From the NCBI GenBank assembly GCA_020627705.1, contig JAHDGJ010000012.1, forward strand, positions 15,146 to 70,332: DNA of 55,187 nucleotides, read 5' to 3'. Positions 34,032-43,939 of the stretch are shown here, piece by piece. The position numbers and the translations under genes were made by a program. Position 1 is the first letter of the stretch; every line of letters starts with the position of its first letter. Source of the DNA: Saprospiraceae bacterium (GTDB lineage: Bacteria > Bacteroidota > Bacteroidia > Chitinophagales > Saprospiraceae). The notes under the pieces were generated by a model. It was not told where the DNA came from, ran no database searches, and was given only the letters and a program-made list of their open reading frames with translations.

Positions 34032-35237
34032 TTGAGCAACAAAAGAAAAATATTTAATGATCCCGTGTATGGATTAGTTTCCTTTCCTTTTGATATCCTA
34101 TACGATATTATAGAACATCCCTATTTTCAGCGGTTGCGTAGAATCAACCAAATGGGGCTGTCTCATTTTGTATATCCAGGAGCATGCCACAGTAGATTCC
34201 ACCATGCCCTTGGTGCTCTCCACTTGGTATCAAAGAGCATTACTACACTTCGAAATAAAAAAGTCGAAATCAGTGATGAAGAGTTTGAAGCCGTTTGTAT
34301 TGCCATCTTGCTTCATGATGTAGGACATGGTCCATTTTCGCACACCTTAGAAAAAAAGATTATCCCTTTTCACCATGAGGACATCTCCTTAGAAATCATG
34401 AAACGATTGAATCAAGAATTTAATGGACGATTAGACCTTGCCATCAAAATTTTTGAAAACAGTTACTCGCGCGTTTTTTTCCATCAACTGGTTAGCAGTC
34501 AATTGGACATGGACCGCATGGACTATTTAAACAGAGACAGTTTTTTCACTGGAGTTGTCGAAGGAAAAGTTGGATATGATCGTATAATATCCATGATCAA
34601 TGTAGTAGATGACCAAATGGTGATTGAAGAAAAAGCCCTATACTCTGTTGAAAAGTTCTTTCTTGCCCGTATAATGATGTATTGGCAAGTATACCTCCAT
34701 AAAACTGCGATTTCAGCCGAACAAATGTTAAAAAGAGTTTTCGAATTGGTTCATACCAATGGGAATGAAGAAGAACATCTATCTAAACAGCTGTTTTCAT
34801 TGCTTAAAAAATTTGAAATAAGTGGGGATAACATATCATGTGACGAAATACTTGATGAGTTTGTGCTTTTAGATGATCACGACATATGGTATAGCCTTAA
34901 AAATTTAGTATATTCAAGGGATAGTGCAACCTCCTTTTTATGCAATAGTTTGTTGCATAGGAAGCTCTTTCGAATAGAATTCGCGAAGGAATCGATAAAT
35001 AGTGACCAAGTGAAACAAATTCGTCAGAAAATTAGTCGTCATTTTAAAGTAAACGACGACGACGCAGCCAACTTGATGATTACAGGAATAGAATCTAATC
35101 AAGCTTACACAACTGCAAAAAAAGAAATTTTAATTCTTAAAAAAACCGGCCAAATAATTCCGTTTTCGGAGCTTTCAGAGAACTTGATCAATACACAAGT
35201 AATGGTCAAGCATTTCTTATGTTATCCAAGAATATAA
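34032..35237 (+). CDS. HD-domain phosphohydrolase (dNTPase/SAMHD1-like)
   Basis: 401 residues from a TTG. An in-frame TAG lies 9 bases upstream and no ATG is available earlier than the conserved KIFNDPVYGLVSFP, so TTG is the real start. Metal ligands are intact: SRFHHALGALHLV (first His), LLHDVGHGPFSHTLE (HD pair at about residues 96-97), and QLDMDRMDYLNRDSFFTGV (distal Asp). The family includes dGTP triphosphohydrolase-like enzymes. Its substrate in Bacteroidota is not established. It is divergent from porX across 120 bases that contain an inverted repeat (CAAGGG 33961-33966, CCCTTG 33982-33987). Confidence 0.9.
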   Translation: MSNKRKIFNDPVYGLVSFPFDILYDIIEHPYFQRLRRINQMGLSHFVYPGACHSRFHHALGALHLVSKSITTLRNKKVEISDEEFEAVCIAILLHDVGHGPFSHTLEKKIIPFHHEDISLEIMKRLNQEFNGRLDLAIKIFENSYSRVFFHQLVSSQLDMDRMDYLNRDSFFTGVVEGKVGYDRIISMINVVDDQMVIEEKALYSVEKFFLARIMMYWQVYLHKTAISAEQMLKRVFELVHTNGNEEEHLSKQLFSLLKKFEISGDNISCDEILDEFVLLDDHDIWYSLKNLVYSRDSATSFLCNSLLHRKLFRIEFAKESINSDQVKQIRQKISRHFKVNDDDAANLMITGIESNQAYTTAKKEILILKKTGQIIPFSELSENLINTQVMVKHFLCYPRI

Positions 35238-35240
35238 TAT

Positions 35241-35248
35241 TACATTTG
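35241..35248 (+). promoter_or_regulatory. Candidate -7 element TACATTTG before the 1492-residue repeat protein
   Basis: Fits TAnnTTTG and lies directly after the HD gene stop, giving a leader of about 65 bases. The -33 box is weak. Confidence 0.4.
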
Positions 35249-35319
35249 CGGTCTTTTTGAGATAGTATATTTCAATTTATTTGACACCATATTTTCTAAA
35301 CTTAAATCTTTAAAATACT

Positions 35320-38300
35320 ATGAGAAAATTGAACATTTTGTTCACCTCTCTAATGGTAGTTTTTTCACTTTCGCTAACCGCTCAAAACCAGGCTCCTGCT
35401 GAAGGAATGCCAAATGAACCGGGCAAATGTTATGCAAGGTGTTTAATCCAAGACCAGTATGAAACTGTAACAGAACAAGTATTGGTTAAAGAAGCTTCCA
35501 CGAGAGTTGAGGTTATTCCTGGTGGAACTGAACAAATCTCAGAGCAAGTGTTGGCTAGAGAAGCTTCTACCACACTTTCTGCTGTGCCGGCTCAATTTGA
35601 AACTATGACTGAACAAGTTTTAGCTTCAGAAGGAGAATCATCAGTTTCCATTAATCCTGCATCATTCGAAACAGTAACTGAACAAGTGCTTGCTTCTGAT
35701 GGAGAATCTTCGATCAGAATTATTCCTGCACAGTTCGAAACAGTAACTGAGCAAGTATTGACTGCGGAAGGTGCTTCTTCTGTGAGCATTACACCAGCTA
35801 CTTTCGAAACAGTAACTGAACAAGTTATTGCTCAGGATGGAGAATCTAACCTAAGAGTTATTCCTGCAACGTTCGAAACAGTAACTGAGCAAGTATTGGC
35901 CTCTGAAGGCGAATCAACAGTTTCTATTTCACCTGCAACTTTTGAAACAGTAACTGAGCAAGTATTAGCTGCTGACGGAGCTTCATCTGTAAGAATCATT
36001 CCTGCACAGTTCGAAACAGTGACTGAGCAAATGATTGCTAACACATGTGCTGCTGGACCTTCTAGCTCTAGAGGAGTTTCATTAAACGTTAATTTCCAGT
36101 CTGGATCTGCAATTTTAACTGGTGGATCTCAAGCTGAGATTAACAGAATTGCTGCTTCTATTGATTGTTCTGCTGGTGCTGCACAAATTGTTGGGCACAC
36201 AGATAGTCAAGGTTCTGAGTCTTCAAACCTTTCTTTATCACAAGCAAGAGCAAAAGCTGTAAGAGATGCTTTGGTTGCTGCTGGTGTTAGTTCTTCATGT
36301 TTGACTTCTTCTGGAATGGGAGAATCAAGCCCAATTGCTGATAACAGTACTGCTGCAGGTAGAGCTCAAAACAGAAGAGTTGAATTAGTAACTGCTTCAA
36401 CTTCAACTTCTACTGGAGGTTCTGAAGATCCTAATTGCATTGTTGATTTCAGAATTATTCCTGCACAGTTCGAAACGGTGACTGAGCAAGTTTTAAAATC
36501 TGACGGAGAATCAAGAGTAAATATTACTCCTGCTACTTTCGAAACAGTAACGGAGCAAGTTTTAGCTTCAGAAGGTGAATCTTCAATCAGTATTACCCCA
36601 GCAACTTTCGAAACGGTAACTGAGCAAGTGTTGGTTAAAGATGCATTTACGACCTTAAGAGTTGTTCCTGCAACTTTCGAAACGGTATCTGAGCAAGTAT
36701 TGGTTCAAGATGCTTACGAGCAATTAAGAGCTGTGCCTGCTACCTACGAAACCGTAACGGAGCAAGTTTTAGTTAAAGATGCGTATACGACTTTAAGACC
36801 TGTTCCTGCAACGTACGAAACAGTAACGGAGCAAGTACTTTCTAAAGAAGGATACACTACTTTACAAGTTGTTCCTGCACAGTACGAAACGGTTACGGAG
36901 CAAATTCTTAAAAAAGATGGGTATACTACTTTAAGAGCTGTACCTGCGACTTACGAAACAGTAACTGAGCAAGTACTTTCAAAAGAAGGTTATACTACTT
37001 TAAGACCTGTACCTGCAACGTACGAAACGGTTACGGAGCAAGTTCTTAAGAAAGATGCGTACACTACTTTAAAAGTTATTCCTGCACAGTACGAAACGGT
37101 TACGGAGCAAGTTCTTAAAAAAGAAGGATACACTACGTTAAGACCTGTACCTGCGACTTACGAAACGGTAACTGAGCAAGTACTTTCTAAAGAAGGTTAT
37201 ACTACTTTAAAAGTTATTCCTGCACAGTACGAAACTGTTACGGAGCAAGTACTTAAAAAAGAAGCATATACTACACTAAGACCTGTACCTGCGACTTACG
37301 AAACGGTAACTGAGCAAGTATTAGTTAAAGATGCTTACACCACTATTAGAACTATTCCTGCTCAATACGAGACTGTAACAGAGCAAGTATTGACAAGAGA
37401 AGCTACTACAAGAATTGAGAAAAGACCAGTTCGTTACGAAACACAAACTGAACAAATCGAAGTAGCTCCTGCATCTACTAAATGGGTTAAGAAAAAAGCA
37501 GACAGAAACTGTCTATCTGCTGATCCTGAAGACTGTTTAGTTTGGTGTTTGGTTGAAACTCCAGCACAATACAGAACTGTTACTAAACAAGTAAGAGTTG
37601 GTTGTGATGAAGGATATACTGATAATGGAGAATGTGTAAAAACTATTGAAGTTCCTGCACAATACTCTACAAGATCATATAAGAAATTAGTTCAGGATGC
37701 TACAACTGAAGTTGTTGAAGTTCCTGCTAAATACGAAACTAGATCTTTCAGAAAGTTAGTTACGCCTGCGACTACTGAAGCGATAACTGTTCCTGCTGAA
37801 TATACTACAAGATCTTATAGAAAGTTAGTTACGCCTGCGACTACTGAAGCGGTAACTGTTGATCCTGTGTATACTACAAGATCTTACAAGAAGTTGGTTA
37901 CTCCTGCTTCTTCTGAGGCTACTACTGTTGATCCTGTGTATACTACAAGATCTTACAGAAAAATGACAGCTCCTGCGACTACGGAAGCAGTGACTGTGCC
38001 TGCTGAATACACGACTATTAGCTACAGAAAATTAGTTACTCCTGCTTCTTCTGAAGCAGTAACTGTGGATCCTGTATATACTACAAGATCTTACAAGAAG
38101 TTGGTTACTCCTGCTTCTTCTGAAGCGGTAACTGTTGAGCCTGAATATACCACTAGATCATACAGAAAATTAGTTACTCCTGCGAGTACTACTTCTGTTA
38201 CTGTTGATCCTGTATACACGACTATTAGCTACAGAAAATTAGTTACTCCTGCTTCTTCTGAGGCGGTAACTGTGCCTGCTGAATATACTACTAGATCATA

Positions 38301-39798
38301 CAGAAAGTTGGTTACTCCTGCGACGTCAGAGTCAGTAACTATACCTGCTAAATACGAAACTAGAACGTATCAGAAATTAGTAACTCCTGCAACTACTGAA
38401 GTTGTTGAAGTTCCTGCACAGTATACCACTAGATCATACAAGAAAGTTGCTACTCCTGCGACTGCTGCGAACAGCACAGGCGATGCGAGATACACAACTA
38501 TTACTATGCAAAAGTTAGCAAACGATGCAACTGCAAACGTTACAACTGGTGATGCGCAATATGCGACTAGATCTTTCCAAAGATTGACCAATGATGCGAC
38601 GACACAAGCTGTTTACGGAAATGCACAGTATACTACAGTAACAAGACAAGCTTTAGCAAACGATGCATCTGCAGAAGTTACAACTGGAGATCCTCAATAT
38701 GCTACAACTTCATACCAGAAGTTAGTTAATGATGCAAGTGCAAGTGTTTCTCAAGGAGACGCTAGATACGCAACAAGATCTTACCAAAAATTAGTTTCTG
38801 ACGCTTCTTCTGAAGCTGTTGCTTCTTCAGGTGGATCAGGTACTAGATTAAATGTAAACTTCCAATCAGGTTCTGCTATATTAACTGCTGGTTCAGCTGG
38901 TGAAATTAGTAGAGTTGCTGGTATGATGGCTGCTGACGGTTCAATGTCAGGAACTATTGTAGGACACACTGATTCTCAAGGTGGAGAAGCTGCTAACCAA
39001 ACGTTGTCTAGAAACAGAGCAAAAGCTGTTTACGATGCGCTTGTAGCTGCTGGTGTTGATGCTTCGAGATTAAACTATGATGGAAGAGGAGAATCTTCTC
39101 CTATTGCTGATAACAGTACTGCCGCAGGTAGAGCTCAAAACAGAAGAGTAGAACTTGTTGCTAGTGGTGCTGGAACAGCTGCAGACAATGGCATTAGATA
39201 TACCACTATTTCTTACCAGAAATTGGTTAACGATGCAACTGCAAATGTTACTACTGGTGATGCACAATATGGTACAATTTCTTACCAGAAATTGACGAAT
39301 GATGCAACTACTGAAGCTGTAAATGGAGAAGCTAAGTATACCACTATTTCATATCAAAAGTTAGCTAATGATGCATCTGCTAATGTATCTCAAGGTGAGG
39401 CTAGATATACAAATAGAACGTACCAAAAGCTTGCTGCTCCTGCAACTACAAACAGTGTTACTAACGAAGCTCAATTTGAGAACAGAACGTACACTAGAAC
39501 AGCTGCTGCCACAACAAGAACAATCAATATTGACCCTGAATACAAAACTGTTACTAAGAGACAACTTGTAAAAGCAGGTGGATTTACTGAGTGGAGAGAG
39601 GTACTTTGTGAAGTTACCGATTCTGATTGGTTAGCAGTACAAAGAGCACTTGTTGCAAAAGGTTACGATGTAGGTGGAGTTGATGGTCAAGAAGGACCAA
39701 AAACAAAAGCTGCTTTAGTTAAATTCCAAAAAGATAATGGACTTCCTGTAGGTCAATTAGATTTGGAAACACTAAGAGCATTAGGTATTAATAGATAA
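35320..39798 (+). CDS. Giant 23-residue-repeat protein with two OmpA-like domains and a peptidoglycan-binding domain
   Basis: 1492 residues. Signal peptide about 1-21 (LSLTAQ). Block A (about 40-245): nine 23-residue units of type PAxFETVTEQVLxxxGxSS. OmpA-like domain 1 (about 252-358) has FQSGSAIL, VGHTDSQG and the peptidoglycan motif NLSLSQARAKAVRDAL. Block B (about 372-725): fifteen units of type PATYETVTEQVLxKxxYTTL. A Cys-containing linker follows. Block C (about 745-1170): eighteen units of type PAEYTTRSYRKLVTPA, drifting to DAxYxTxSYQKLxNDA. OmpA-like domain 2 (about 1174-1285) is followed by Block D (six units). A PG_binding_1 domain (about 1433-1492) has VQRALVAKGYDVGGVDG and GPKTKAALVKFQKDNGLPVG. 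It has no T9SS tag, lipobox or membrane helix, so it is probably a periplasmic, peptidoglycan-attached fibre or scaffold. Confidence 0.9.
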   Translation: MRKLNILFTSLMVVFSLSLTAQNQAPAEGMPNEPGKCYARCLIQDQYETVTEQVLVKEASTRVEVIPGGTEQISEQVLAREASTTLSAVPAQFETMTEQVLASEGESSVSINPASFETVTEQVLASDGESSIRIIPAQFETVTEQVLTAEGASSVSITPATFETVTEQVIAQDGESNLRVIPATFETVTEQVLASEGESTVSISPATFETVTEQVLAADGASSVRIIPAQFETVTEQMIANTCAAGPSSSRGVSLNVNFQSGSAILTGGSQAEINRIAASIDCSAGAAQIVGHTDSQGSESSNLSLSQARAKAVRDALVAAGVSSSCLTSSGMGESSPIADNSTAAGRAQNRRVELVTASTSTSTGGSEDPNCIVDFRIIPAQFETVTEQVLKSDGESRVNITPATFETVTEQVLASEGESSISITPATFETVTEQVLVKDAFTTLRVVPATFETVSEQVLVQDAYEQLRAVPATYETVTEQVLVKDAYTTLRPVPATYETVTEQVLSKEGYTTLQVVPAQYETVTEQILKKDGYTTLRAVPATYETVTEQVLSKEGYTTLRPVPATYETVTEQVLKKDAYTTLKVIPAQYETVTEQVLKKEGYTTLRPVPATYETVTEQVLSKEGYTTLKVIPAQYETVTEQVLKKEAYTTLRPVPATYETVTEQVLVKDAYTTIRTIPAQYETVTEQVLTREATTRIEKRPVRYETQTEQIEVAPASTKWVKKKADRNCLSADPEDCLVWCLVETPAQYRTVTKQVRVGCDEGYTDNGECVKTIEVPAQYSTRSYKKLVQDATTEVVEVPAKYETRSFRKLVTPATTEAITVPAEYTTRSYRKLVTPATTEAVTVDPVYTTRSYKKLVTPASSEATTVDPVYTTRSYRKMTAPATTEAVTVPAEYTTISYRKLVTPASSEAVTVDPVYTTRSYKKLVTPASSEAVTVEPEYTTRSYRKLVTPASTTSVTVDPVYTTISYRKLVTPASSEAVTVPAEYTTRSYRKLVTPATSESVTIPAKYETRTYQKLVTPATTEVVEVPAQYTTRSYKKVATPATAANSTGDARYTTITMQKLANDATANVTTGDAQYATRSFQRLTNDATTQAVYGNAQYTTVTRQALANDASAEVTTGDPQYATTSYQKLVNDASASVSQGDARYATRSYQKLVSDASSEAVASSGGSGTRLNVNFQSGSAILTAGSAGEISRVAGMMAADGSMSGTIVGHTDSQGGEAANQTLSRNRAKAVYDALVAAGVDASRLNYDGRGESSPIADNSTAAGRAQNRRVELVASGAGTAADNGIRYTTISYQKLVNDATANVTTGDAQYGTISYQKLTNDATTEAVNGEAKYTTISYQKLANDASANVSQGEARYTNRTYQKLAAPATTNSVTNEAQFENRTYTRTAAATTRTINIDPEYKTVTKRQLVKAGGFTEWREVLCEVTDSDWLAVQRALVAKGYDVGGVDGQEGPKTKAALVKFQKDNGLPVGQLDLETLRALGINR
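35455..37482 (+). repeat. 69-base tandem repeats, YETVTEQVL type (blocks A and B)
   Basis: In-frame 69-base units each encoding 23 residues around YETVTEQVL: nine before the first OmpA-like domain and fifteen after it. Units in block B (36770-37400) are almost identical at the DNA level, alternating SKEGYTTL and KKEGYTTL versions, a sign of recent duplication or gene conversion. Confidence 0.9.
37558..39570 (+). repeat. 69-base tandem repeats, YTTRSYRKLVTPA type (blocks C and D)
   Basis: About 24 in-frame 23-residue units, eighteen before and six after the second OmpA-like domain. They share length and layout with the YETVTEQVL units (small-Pro-Ala-x-Tyr start, KL/VL centre, T/S-rich end), so both types probably descend from one ancestral unit. 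Late units swap TPA for NDA. Confidence 0.88.
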
Positions 39799-39821
39799 GA
39801 GATTATCTCACCTTATATATG

Positions 39822-39858
39822 GCCCCAATCTGATTCATTTCAGATTGGGGCTTTTTTT
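39822..39858 (+). terminator. Rho-independent terminator
   Basis: GCCCCAATCTG (39822-39832), 8-base loop, CAGATTGGGGC (39841-39851), then seven T. It ends the transcript of the repeat protein and separates it from glyA. Confidence 0.95.
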
Positions 39859-39919
39859 ATATCCTTAATTGTCTAATACAAAAAGCTTTCTAATTTTACG
39901 CCCAAATTCAAATGCCATT

Positions 39920-41194
39920 ATGGATACTGTAATTCAAGAGCTCATTTCAAAAGAACTCCAAAGACAAAGACATGGAATCGAACTAATCGCTTCAGAAAAT
40001 TTTACAAGCTACGAGGTGATGAAAGCTATGGGTACTTGTCTTACTAATAAGTATGCAGAAGGATATCCAGGCAAACGATATTATGGAGGATGCGAGGTAG
40101 TTGACGAAATAGAAACCATTGCAATCGAACGTCTCAAAGAATTGTTTGGAGCAGAATATGCCAACGTGCAACCCCATTCTGGAGCTCAGGCCAATGCCGC
40201 TATATTTTTAGCTTGTCTACAGGCTGGAGACACAGTTCTAGGATTTGATCTATCTCATGGAGGGCACCTCTCACATGGATCACCTGTTAATTTTTCAGGC
40301 AAAGTATATCACCCAGTATTCTATGGTGTCCAACCAGATACAGGGCTTATTGATATGGATGAGGTTGAACAAATTGCCTTAAAAGAAAGACCCAAATTAA
40401 TGATATGTGGTGCCAGTGCCTATTCGAGAGATTGGGATTATGCAAGATTTAGAGCTATTGCAGATCAGGTAGGAGCATTATTGCTTGCTGATATTGCTCA
40501 CCCAGCAGGATTGATTTCCAAAGGATTGCTCAACGATCCTCTCCAACATTGTCATATAGTGAGCTCAACTACACATAAGACCTTGCGAGGTCCACGAGGA
40601 GGTATTATTATGATGGGTAAAAACTTCGACAACCCATGGGGTCGAACCACTAAAAAAGGAAACCCAATCAAAATGTCTGCTATCCTAAATAGCGGCGTGT
40701 TTCCAGGAATGCAAGGAGGACCATTAGAACATATCATCGCTGCTAAGGCGATATCTTTTGGTGAAGCATTATCTGACTCATTTAAAACCTATGGGCAACA
40801 GGTCATAGACAATGCACAAGTGCTAGCGCAAGCTTTTGAAGCCAATGGTTATAAAATTATTTCTGGCGGAACGGACAATCACCTCATGCTTATCGACTTA
40901 AGATCTAAAGGAGATCTTACTGGTAGAGACCTAGAGAATGCATTGGTTAAAGCAGATATAACCATAAACAAAAACATGGTTCCCTTTGATGATCGCAGTC
41001 CTTTTGTAACCTCAGGAATTCGTATTGGAACCTCAGCAATGACCTCTAGAGGATTTGGAACATCGGAATTCGAGAAAGTTTTTGAATGGATTGATCACAT
41101 CGTAGCACATATTGAAAACGAAGAGGCTATTTCGAGAGTTCGAAAAGAAGTAAACCGTTTCATGGACGATTATCCACTATATCCAGAGATTTAA
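39920..41194 (+). CDS. glyA: Serine hydroxymethyltransferase
   Basis: 424 residues from the ATG at 39920; the 17 in-frame residues upstream overlap the terminator tail and are not native. [40 protein letters not shown] and [15 protein letters not shown] are standard. The PLP lysine lies in [14 protein letters not shown] at about residue 220. It converts serine and tetrahydrofolate to glycine and 5,10-methylene-THF. It converges on truA with a 4-base overlap of the stop regions. Confidence 0.97.
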   Translation: MDTVIQELISKELQRQRHGIELIASENFTSYEVMKAMGTCLTNKYAEGYPGKRYYGGCEVVDEIETIAIERLKELFGAEYANVQPHSGAQANAAIFLACLQAGDTVLGFDLSHGGHLSHGSPVNFSGKVYHPVFYGVQPDTGLIDMDEVEQIALKERPKLMICGASAYSRDWDYARFRAIADQVGALLLADIAHPAGLISKGLLNDPLQHCHIVSSTTHKTLRGPRGGIIMMGKNFDNPWGRTTKKGNPIKMSAILNSGVFPGMQGGPLEHIIAAKAISFGEALSDSFKTYGQQVIDNAQVLAQAFEANGYKIISGGTDNHLMLIDLRSKGDLTGRDLENALVKADITINKNMVPFDDRSPFVTSGIRIGTSAMTSRGFGTSEFEKVFEWIDHIVAHIENEEAISRVRKEVNRFMDDYPLYPEI

Positions 41195-41943
41195 TCCAAA
41201 GCTATCAAAGGATAAGGATACCTTATTTCGATTAAAGAGAGACCTTCCGCCGGAACACTTAAGTTTATTGGCAATTGTACTTGATGATGAAGCGCTGCTC
41301 TAATTTGATGCAACGAAACTTTGCCTAAGCCAGTATTAATAGAAGCTCCAACCAACAAACGAACCATCCCTCTTAAAAATCGATTAGCAGCAACGCTAAG
41401 AATCAGCCCATTGGGAGTTGCTCGCCAATCAAATTCAGCGATCGTACAATTGGTATGCTTTACGTCAGAACCCAGTTTATGAAAAGCATAAAAATCATGT
41501 TCGCCCAGAAACAAACCGGTTAAATCCTTTAATATCGCAAGGTCAGGTTTTTTTGTGTACGGGTAATGGTACCTCGATTGGTGAAAAAATATCTCTTTTT
41601 CATAGCTGAGTTCATATTCATATCGTCTAAAATTGGCATCATATCGAGCATGAGCCTCCTGATTAACCTTATACAATTGGTTGATGGAGATGTCCGCTGG
41701 TGTCCGAATGTTTAACTGTTCCAAAAACCCATTTCTATCTAAAATATGTCCATCAAAATGAGCGATGTAATTACGCGCATGCACCCCTGCATCCGTACGA
41801 CCACAACCGACTAAAGCAGTCTCCTGCCCTGTTATAGAACGCAAACCTTTTTCTACTTCTTCTTGAACTGTAATGCCATTGGGCTGCCTCTGCCACCCAT
41901 GATAATGGGTACCTAAGTAATCAAATTCAATAAAATAACGCAT
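41191..41943 (-). CDS. truA: tRNA pseudouridine(38-40) synthase TruA
   Basis: 250 residues. [20 protein letters not shown] at the N-terminus and the catalytic Asp in [19 protein letters not shown] at about residue 52. RYEYEL and [20 protein letters not shown] complete the TruA core. It modifies the anticodon arm of several tRNAs, including tRNA-Leu. It is the last gene of the tRNA-Leu/tig/clpP/clpX series, 12 bases after clpX. Confidence 0.96.
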   Translation of the reverse strand: MRYFIEFDYLGTHYHGWQRQPNGITVQEEVEKGLRSITGQETALVGCGRTDAGVHARNYIAHFDGHILDRNGFLEQLNIRTPADISINQLYKVNQEAHARYDANFRRYEYELSYEKEIFFHQSRYHYPYTKKPDLAILKDLTGLFLGEHDFYAFHKLGSDVKHTNCTIAEFDWRATPNGLILSVAANRFLRGMVRLLVGASINTGLGKVSLHQIRAALHHQVQLPINLSVPAEGLSLIEIRYPYPLIALD

Positions 41944-41955
41944 AAAAAGGAAACC

Positions 41956-43185
41956 CTATGCTGCCTTAAGCTTTCTAAGATTAGATTTTGATAGCTTTTC
42001 CTTGGCAAGCTCTATGGTAACGTTAAAATAGCTTACATCAGTTTCAGAGGGCAAATTATACATCGCATCTGTCAATATAGCTTCACAAATGGAACGAAGT
42101 CCCCTCGCTCCAATTTTAAACTCCAACGCTTTTTGAGCAATAAATCTTAATACCTCAGACTCAAATTCCAAAGTGATGCCCTCTATTTCAAAAAGCTTTT
42201 TATACTGCTTTACCAACGAATTTTTTGGCTCCGTAAGAATACGCATCAAAACATCTTCACTCAACGGATTGAGGTAAGTAAGTACTGGCAAACGACCGAT
42301 TAACTCCGGAATAAGTCCAAAACTTTTTAAATCCTGTTGATTAATGTACTGCAACAGATTGTCATCATCTATACGCTCCTCTTCCTTATTTCCAAATCCG
42401 ATTACTTGCGTATTTAATCGACGCGCAATGTTTTTCTCAATGCCATCAAAAGCACCACCACAGATAAACAGTATATTTTTGGTATCTACAGTAATCATTT
42501 TTTGTTCTGGATGCTTCCTTCCGCCATGAGGTGGAACATTTACCTCTGTTCCCTCCAACATTTTCAATAAAGATTGCTGTACGCCCTCTCCAGAAACATC
42601 TCTAGTAATGGAAGGATTATCGCTTTTTCGAGCAATTTTATCCAACTCATCAATATATACAATACCCTTTTGAGCCGCTTTGACGTTATAATTGCATGCT
42701 TGCAACAACCGGCTCAACATACTTTCTACATCTTCTCCTACATACCCAGCTTCTGTAAAAACTGTGGCATCGACAATTGCAAAAGGAACTTGAAGGAACC
42801 TGGCTATTGTTTTCGCTAACAAGGTTTTACCCGTTCCTGTACTTCCAACAAAAAGTATATTTGATTTTTCAATTTCTACATCAACATTCTTTTGTTGCAA
42901 CAACCGCTTGTAATGATTATACACCGCAACAGATAAATATTTCTTAGCATCGTTTTGACCTATGACATATTGATCCAAATATGCCTTGATATCTATAGGC
43001 TTAACTCCATCAGGAATTAATACGTCGTCAGAATCCTCATTTTTGGCAGATACTTCTTCTTCAATAATACTACTCGCTTGTTCGGTACAAGACTCACAGA
43101 TATAGCCCTCTATTCCCGCTATTAGAATTAAGGTCTCTTTTTCATCTCGACCACAAAAAGAACAACTCTTTTTCTTTCCTGCCAT
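41956..43185 (-). CDS. clpX: ATP-dependent Clp protease ATP-binding subunit ClpX
   Basis: 409 residues. N-terminal zinc-binding domain with Cys8, Cys11, Cys30 and Cys33 ([14 protein letters not shown]). Walker [12 protein letters not shown] at about 112-122; Walker [13 protein letters not shown]; the substrate loop [14 protein letters not shown]; sensor region and [13 protein letters not shown] near the end. An IGF-type loop for ClpP binding is seen as [10 protein letters not shown]. It unfolds substrates and feeds them to ClpP. It is 18 bases downstream of clpP. Confidence 0.97.
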   Translation of the reverse strand: MAGKKKSCSFCGRDEKETLILIAGIEGYICESCTEQASSIIEEEVSAKNEDSDDVLIPDGVKPIDIKAYLDQYVIGQNDAKKYLSVAVYNHYKRLLQQKNVDVEIEKSNILFVGSTGTGKTLLAKTIARFLQVPFAIVDATVFTEAGYVGEDVESMLSRLLQACNYNVKAAQKGIVYIDELDKIARKSDNPSITRDVSGEGVQQSLLKMLEGTEVNVPPHGGRKHPEQKMITVDTKNILFICGGAFDGIEKNIARRLNTQVIGFGNKEEERIDDDNLLQYINQQDLKSFGLIPELIGRLPVLTYLNPLSEDVLMRILTEPKNSLVKQYKKLFEIEGITLEFESEVLRFIAQKALEFKIGARGLRSICEAILTDAMYNLPSETDVSYFNVTIELAKEKLSKSNLRKLKAA

Positions 43186-43203
43186 GGTGTTAAATACTTT
43201 TGA

Positions 43204-43899
43204 TTAAGCTTTTCTCGGATTTTTGCTGTCCAATACTTCATCTACAATTCCATACTCCTTAGCATCATATGAAGTCATCCATTTATCTCTTTCCGAATCT
43301 GCTTCTATCTTTTTAAACGATTTTCCAGTATGTTTTCCCATTATATCGTACAACTCTTTTCTCAAATCTTTGATTAAGTTATACGAAATCTCCATATCAG
43401 TAAATTGACCCTGCATACCTCCAGAAGGTTGGTGAATCATTACTCTACTGTGTTGTAGGCATGTCCTTTTACCTTTTGCACCCGCCATCAATAATACAGC
43501 ACCCATCGAAGCCGCCAATCCAGTACAGATAGTACTCACATCTGGAGCCACATACTGCATGGTATCATATATACCAAGACCTGCAATTACCGATCCTCCA
43601 GGACTGTTTATAAACATCTGAATATCTCTTTTTGGATCTGTTGATTCCAAAAACAACATTTGCGCTTGGATTACATTGGCAACATAATCATTTACAGGGA
43701 CACCCATAAAAATGATTCGATCCATCATAAGACGTGAAAAAACATCCATCCCGACAACATTCATCTGCCTCTCTTCAATTACTTGAGGAGTAAAACCAGT
43801 GATGTTAGGCGCTGATGCCTTCATATATTTTTCCAAATGCATTTCAGAAAATCCTAAATGCTTGGTTGCGTACTTCTTAAATTCATCTTTTGGAAACAT
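43204..43899 (-). CDS. clpP: ATP-dependent Clp protease proteolytic subunit ClpP
   Basis: 231 residues, with an N-terminal extension of about 30 residues relative to E. coli. The catalytic triad is visible: Ser in GLAASMGAVLLMAG, His in RVMIHQPSGG, Asp in ERDKWMTSYDAKEYGIVDEV. MFINSPGGSVIAGLGIYDTM is the oxyanion segment. It forms the tetradecameric protease with ClpX. It is 40 bases downstream of tig. Confidence 0.97.
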   Translation of the reverse strand: MFPKDEFKKYATKHLGFSEMHLEKYMKASAPNITGFTPQVIEERQMNVVGMDVFSRLMMDRIIFMGVPVNDYVANVIQAQMLFLESTDPKRDIQMFINSPGGSVIAGLGIYDTMQYVAPDVSTICTGLAASMGAVLLMAGAKGKRTCLQHSRVMIHQPSGGMQGQFTDMEISYNLIKDLRKELYDIMGKHTGKSFKKIEADSERDKWMTSYDAKEYGIVDEVLDSKNPRKA

Positions 43900-43939
43900 A
43901 TTGCAATTTATTCTAATGTAAATTTAATTAAAATGGGAT

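Noticed and set aside
35592-36044. Repetitive minus-strand ORFs (NTCSVTVSN type) in the giant repeat gene
   Set aside because: They arise because the 69-base repeats keep several frames open; the plus-strand frame has a signal peptide and real domains.
35320-39798. Possibility that the 69-base repeats are a CRISPR array
   Set aside because: The units are contiguous, in frame, without unique spacers, and code for one continuous protein.
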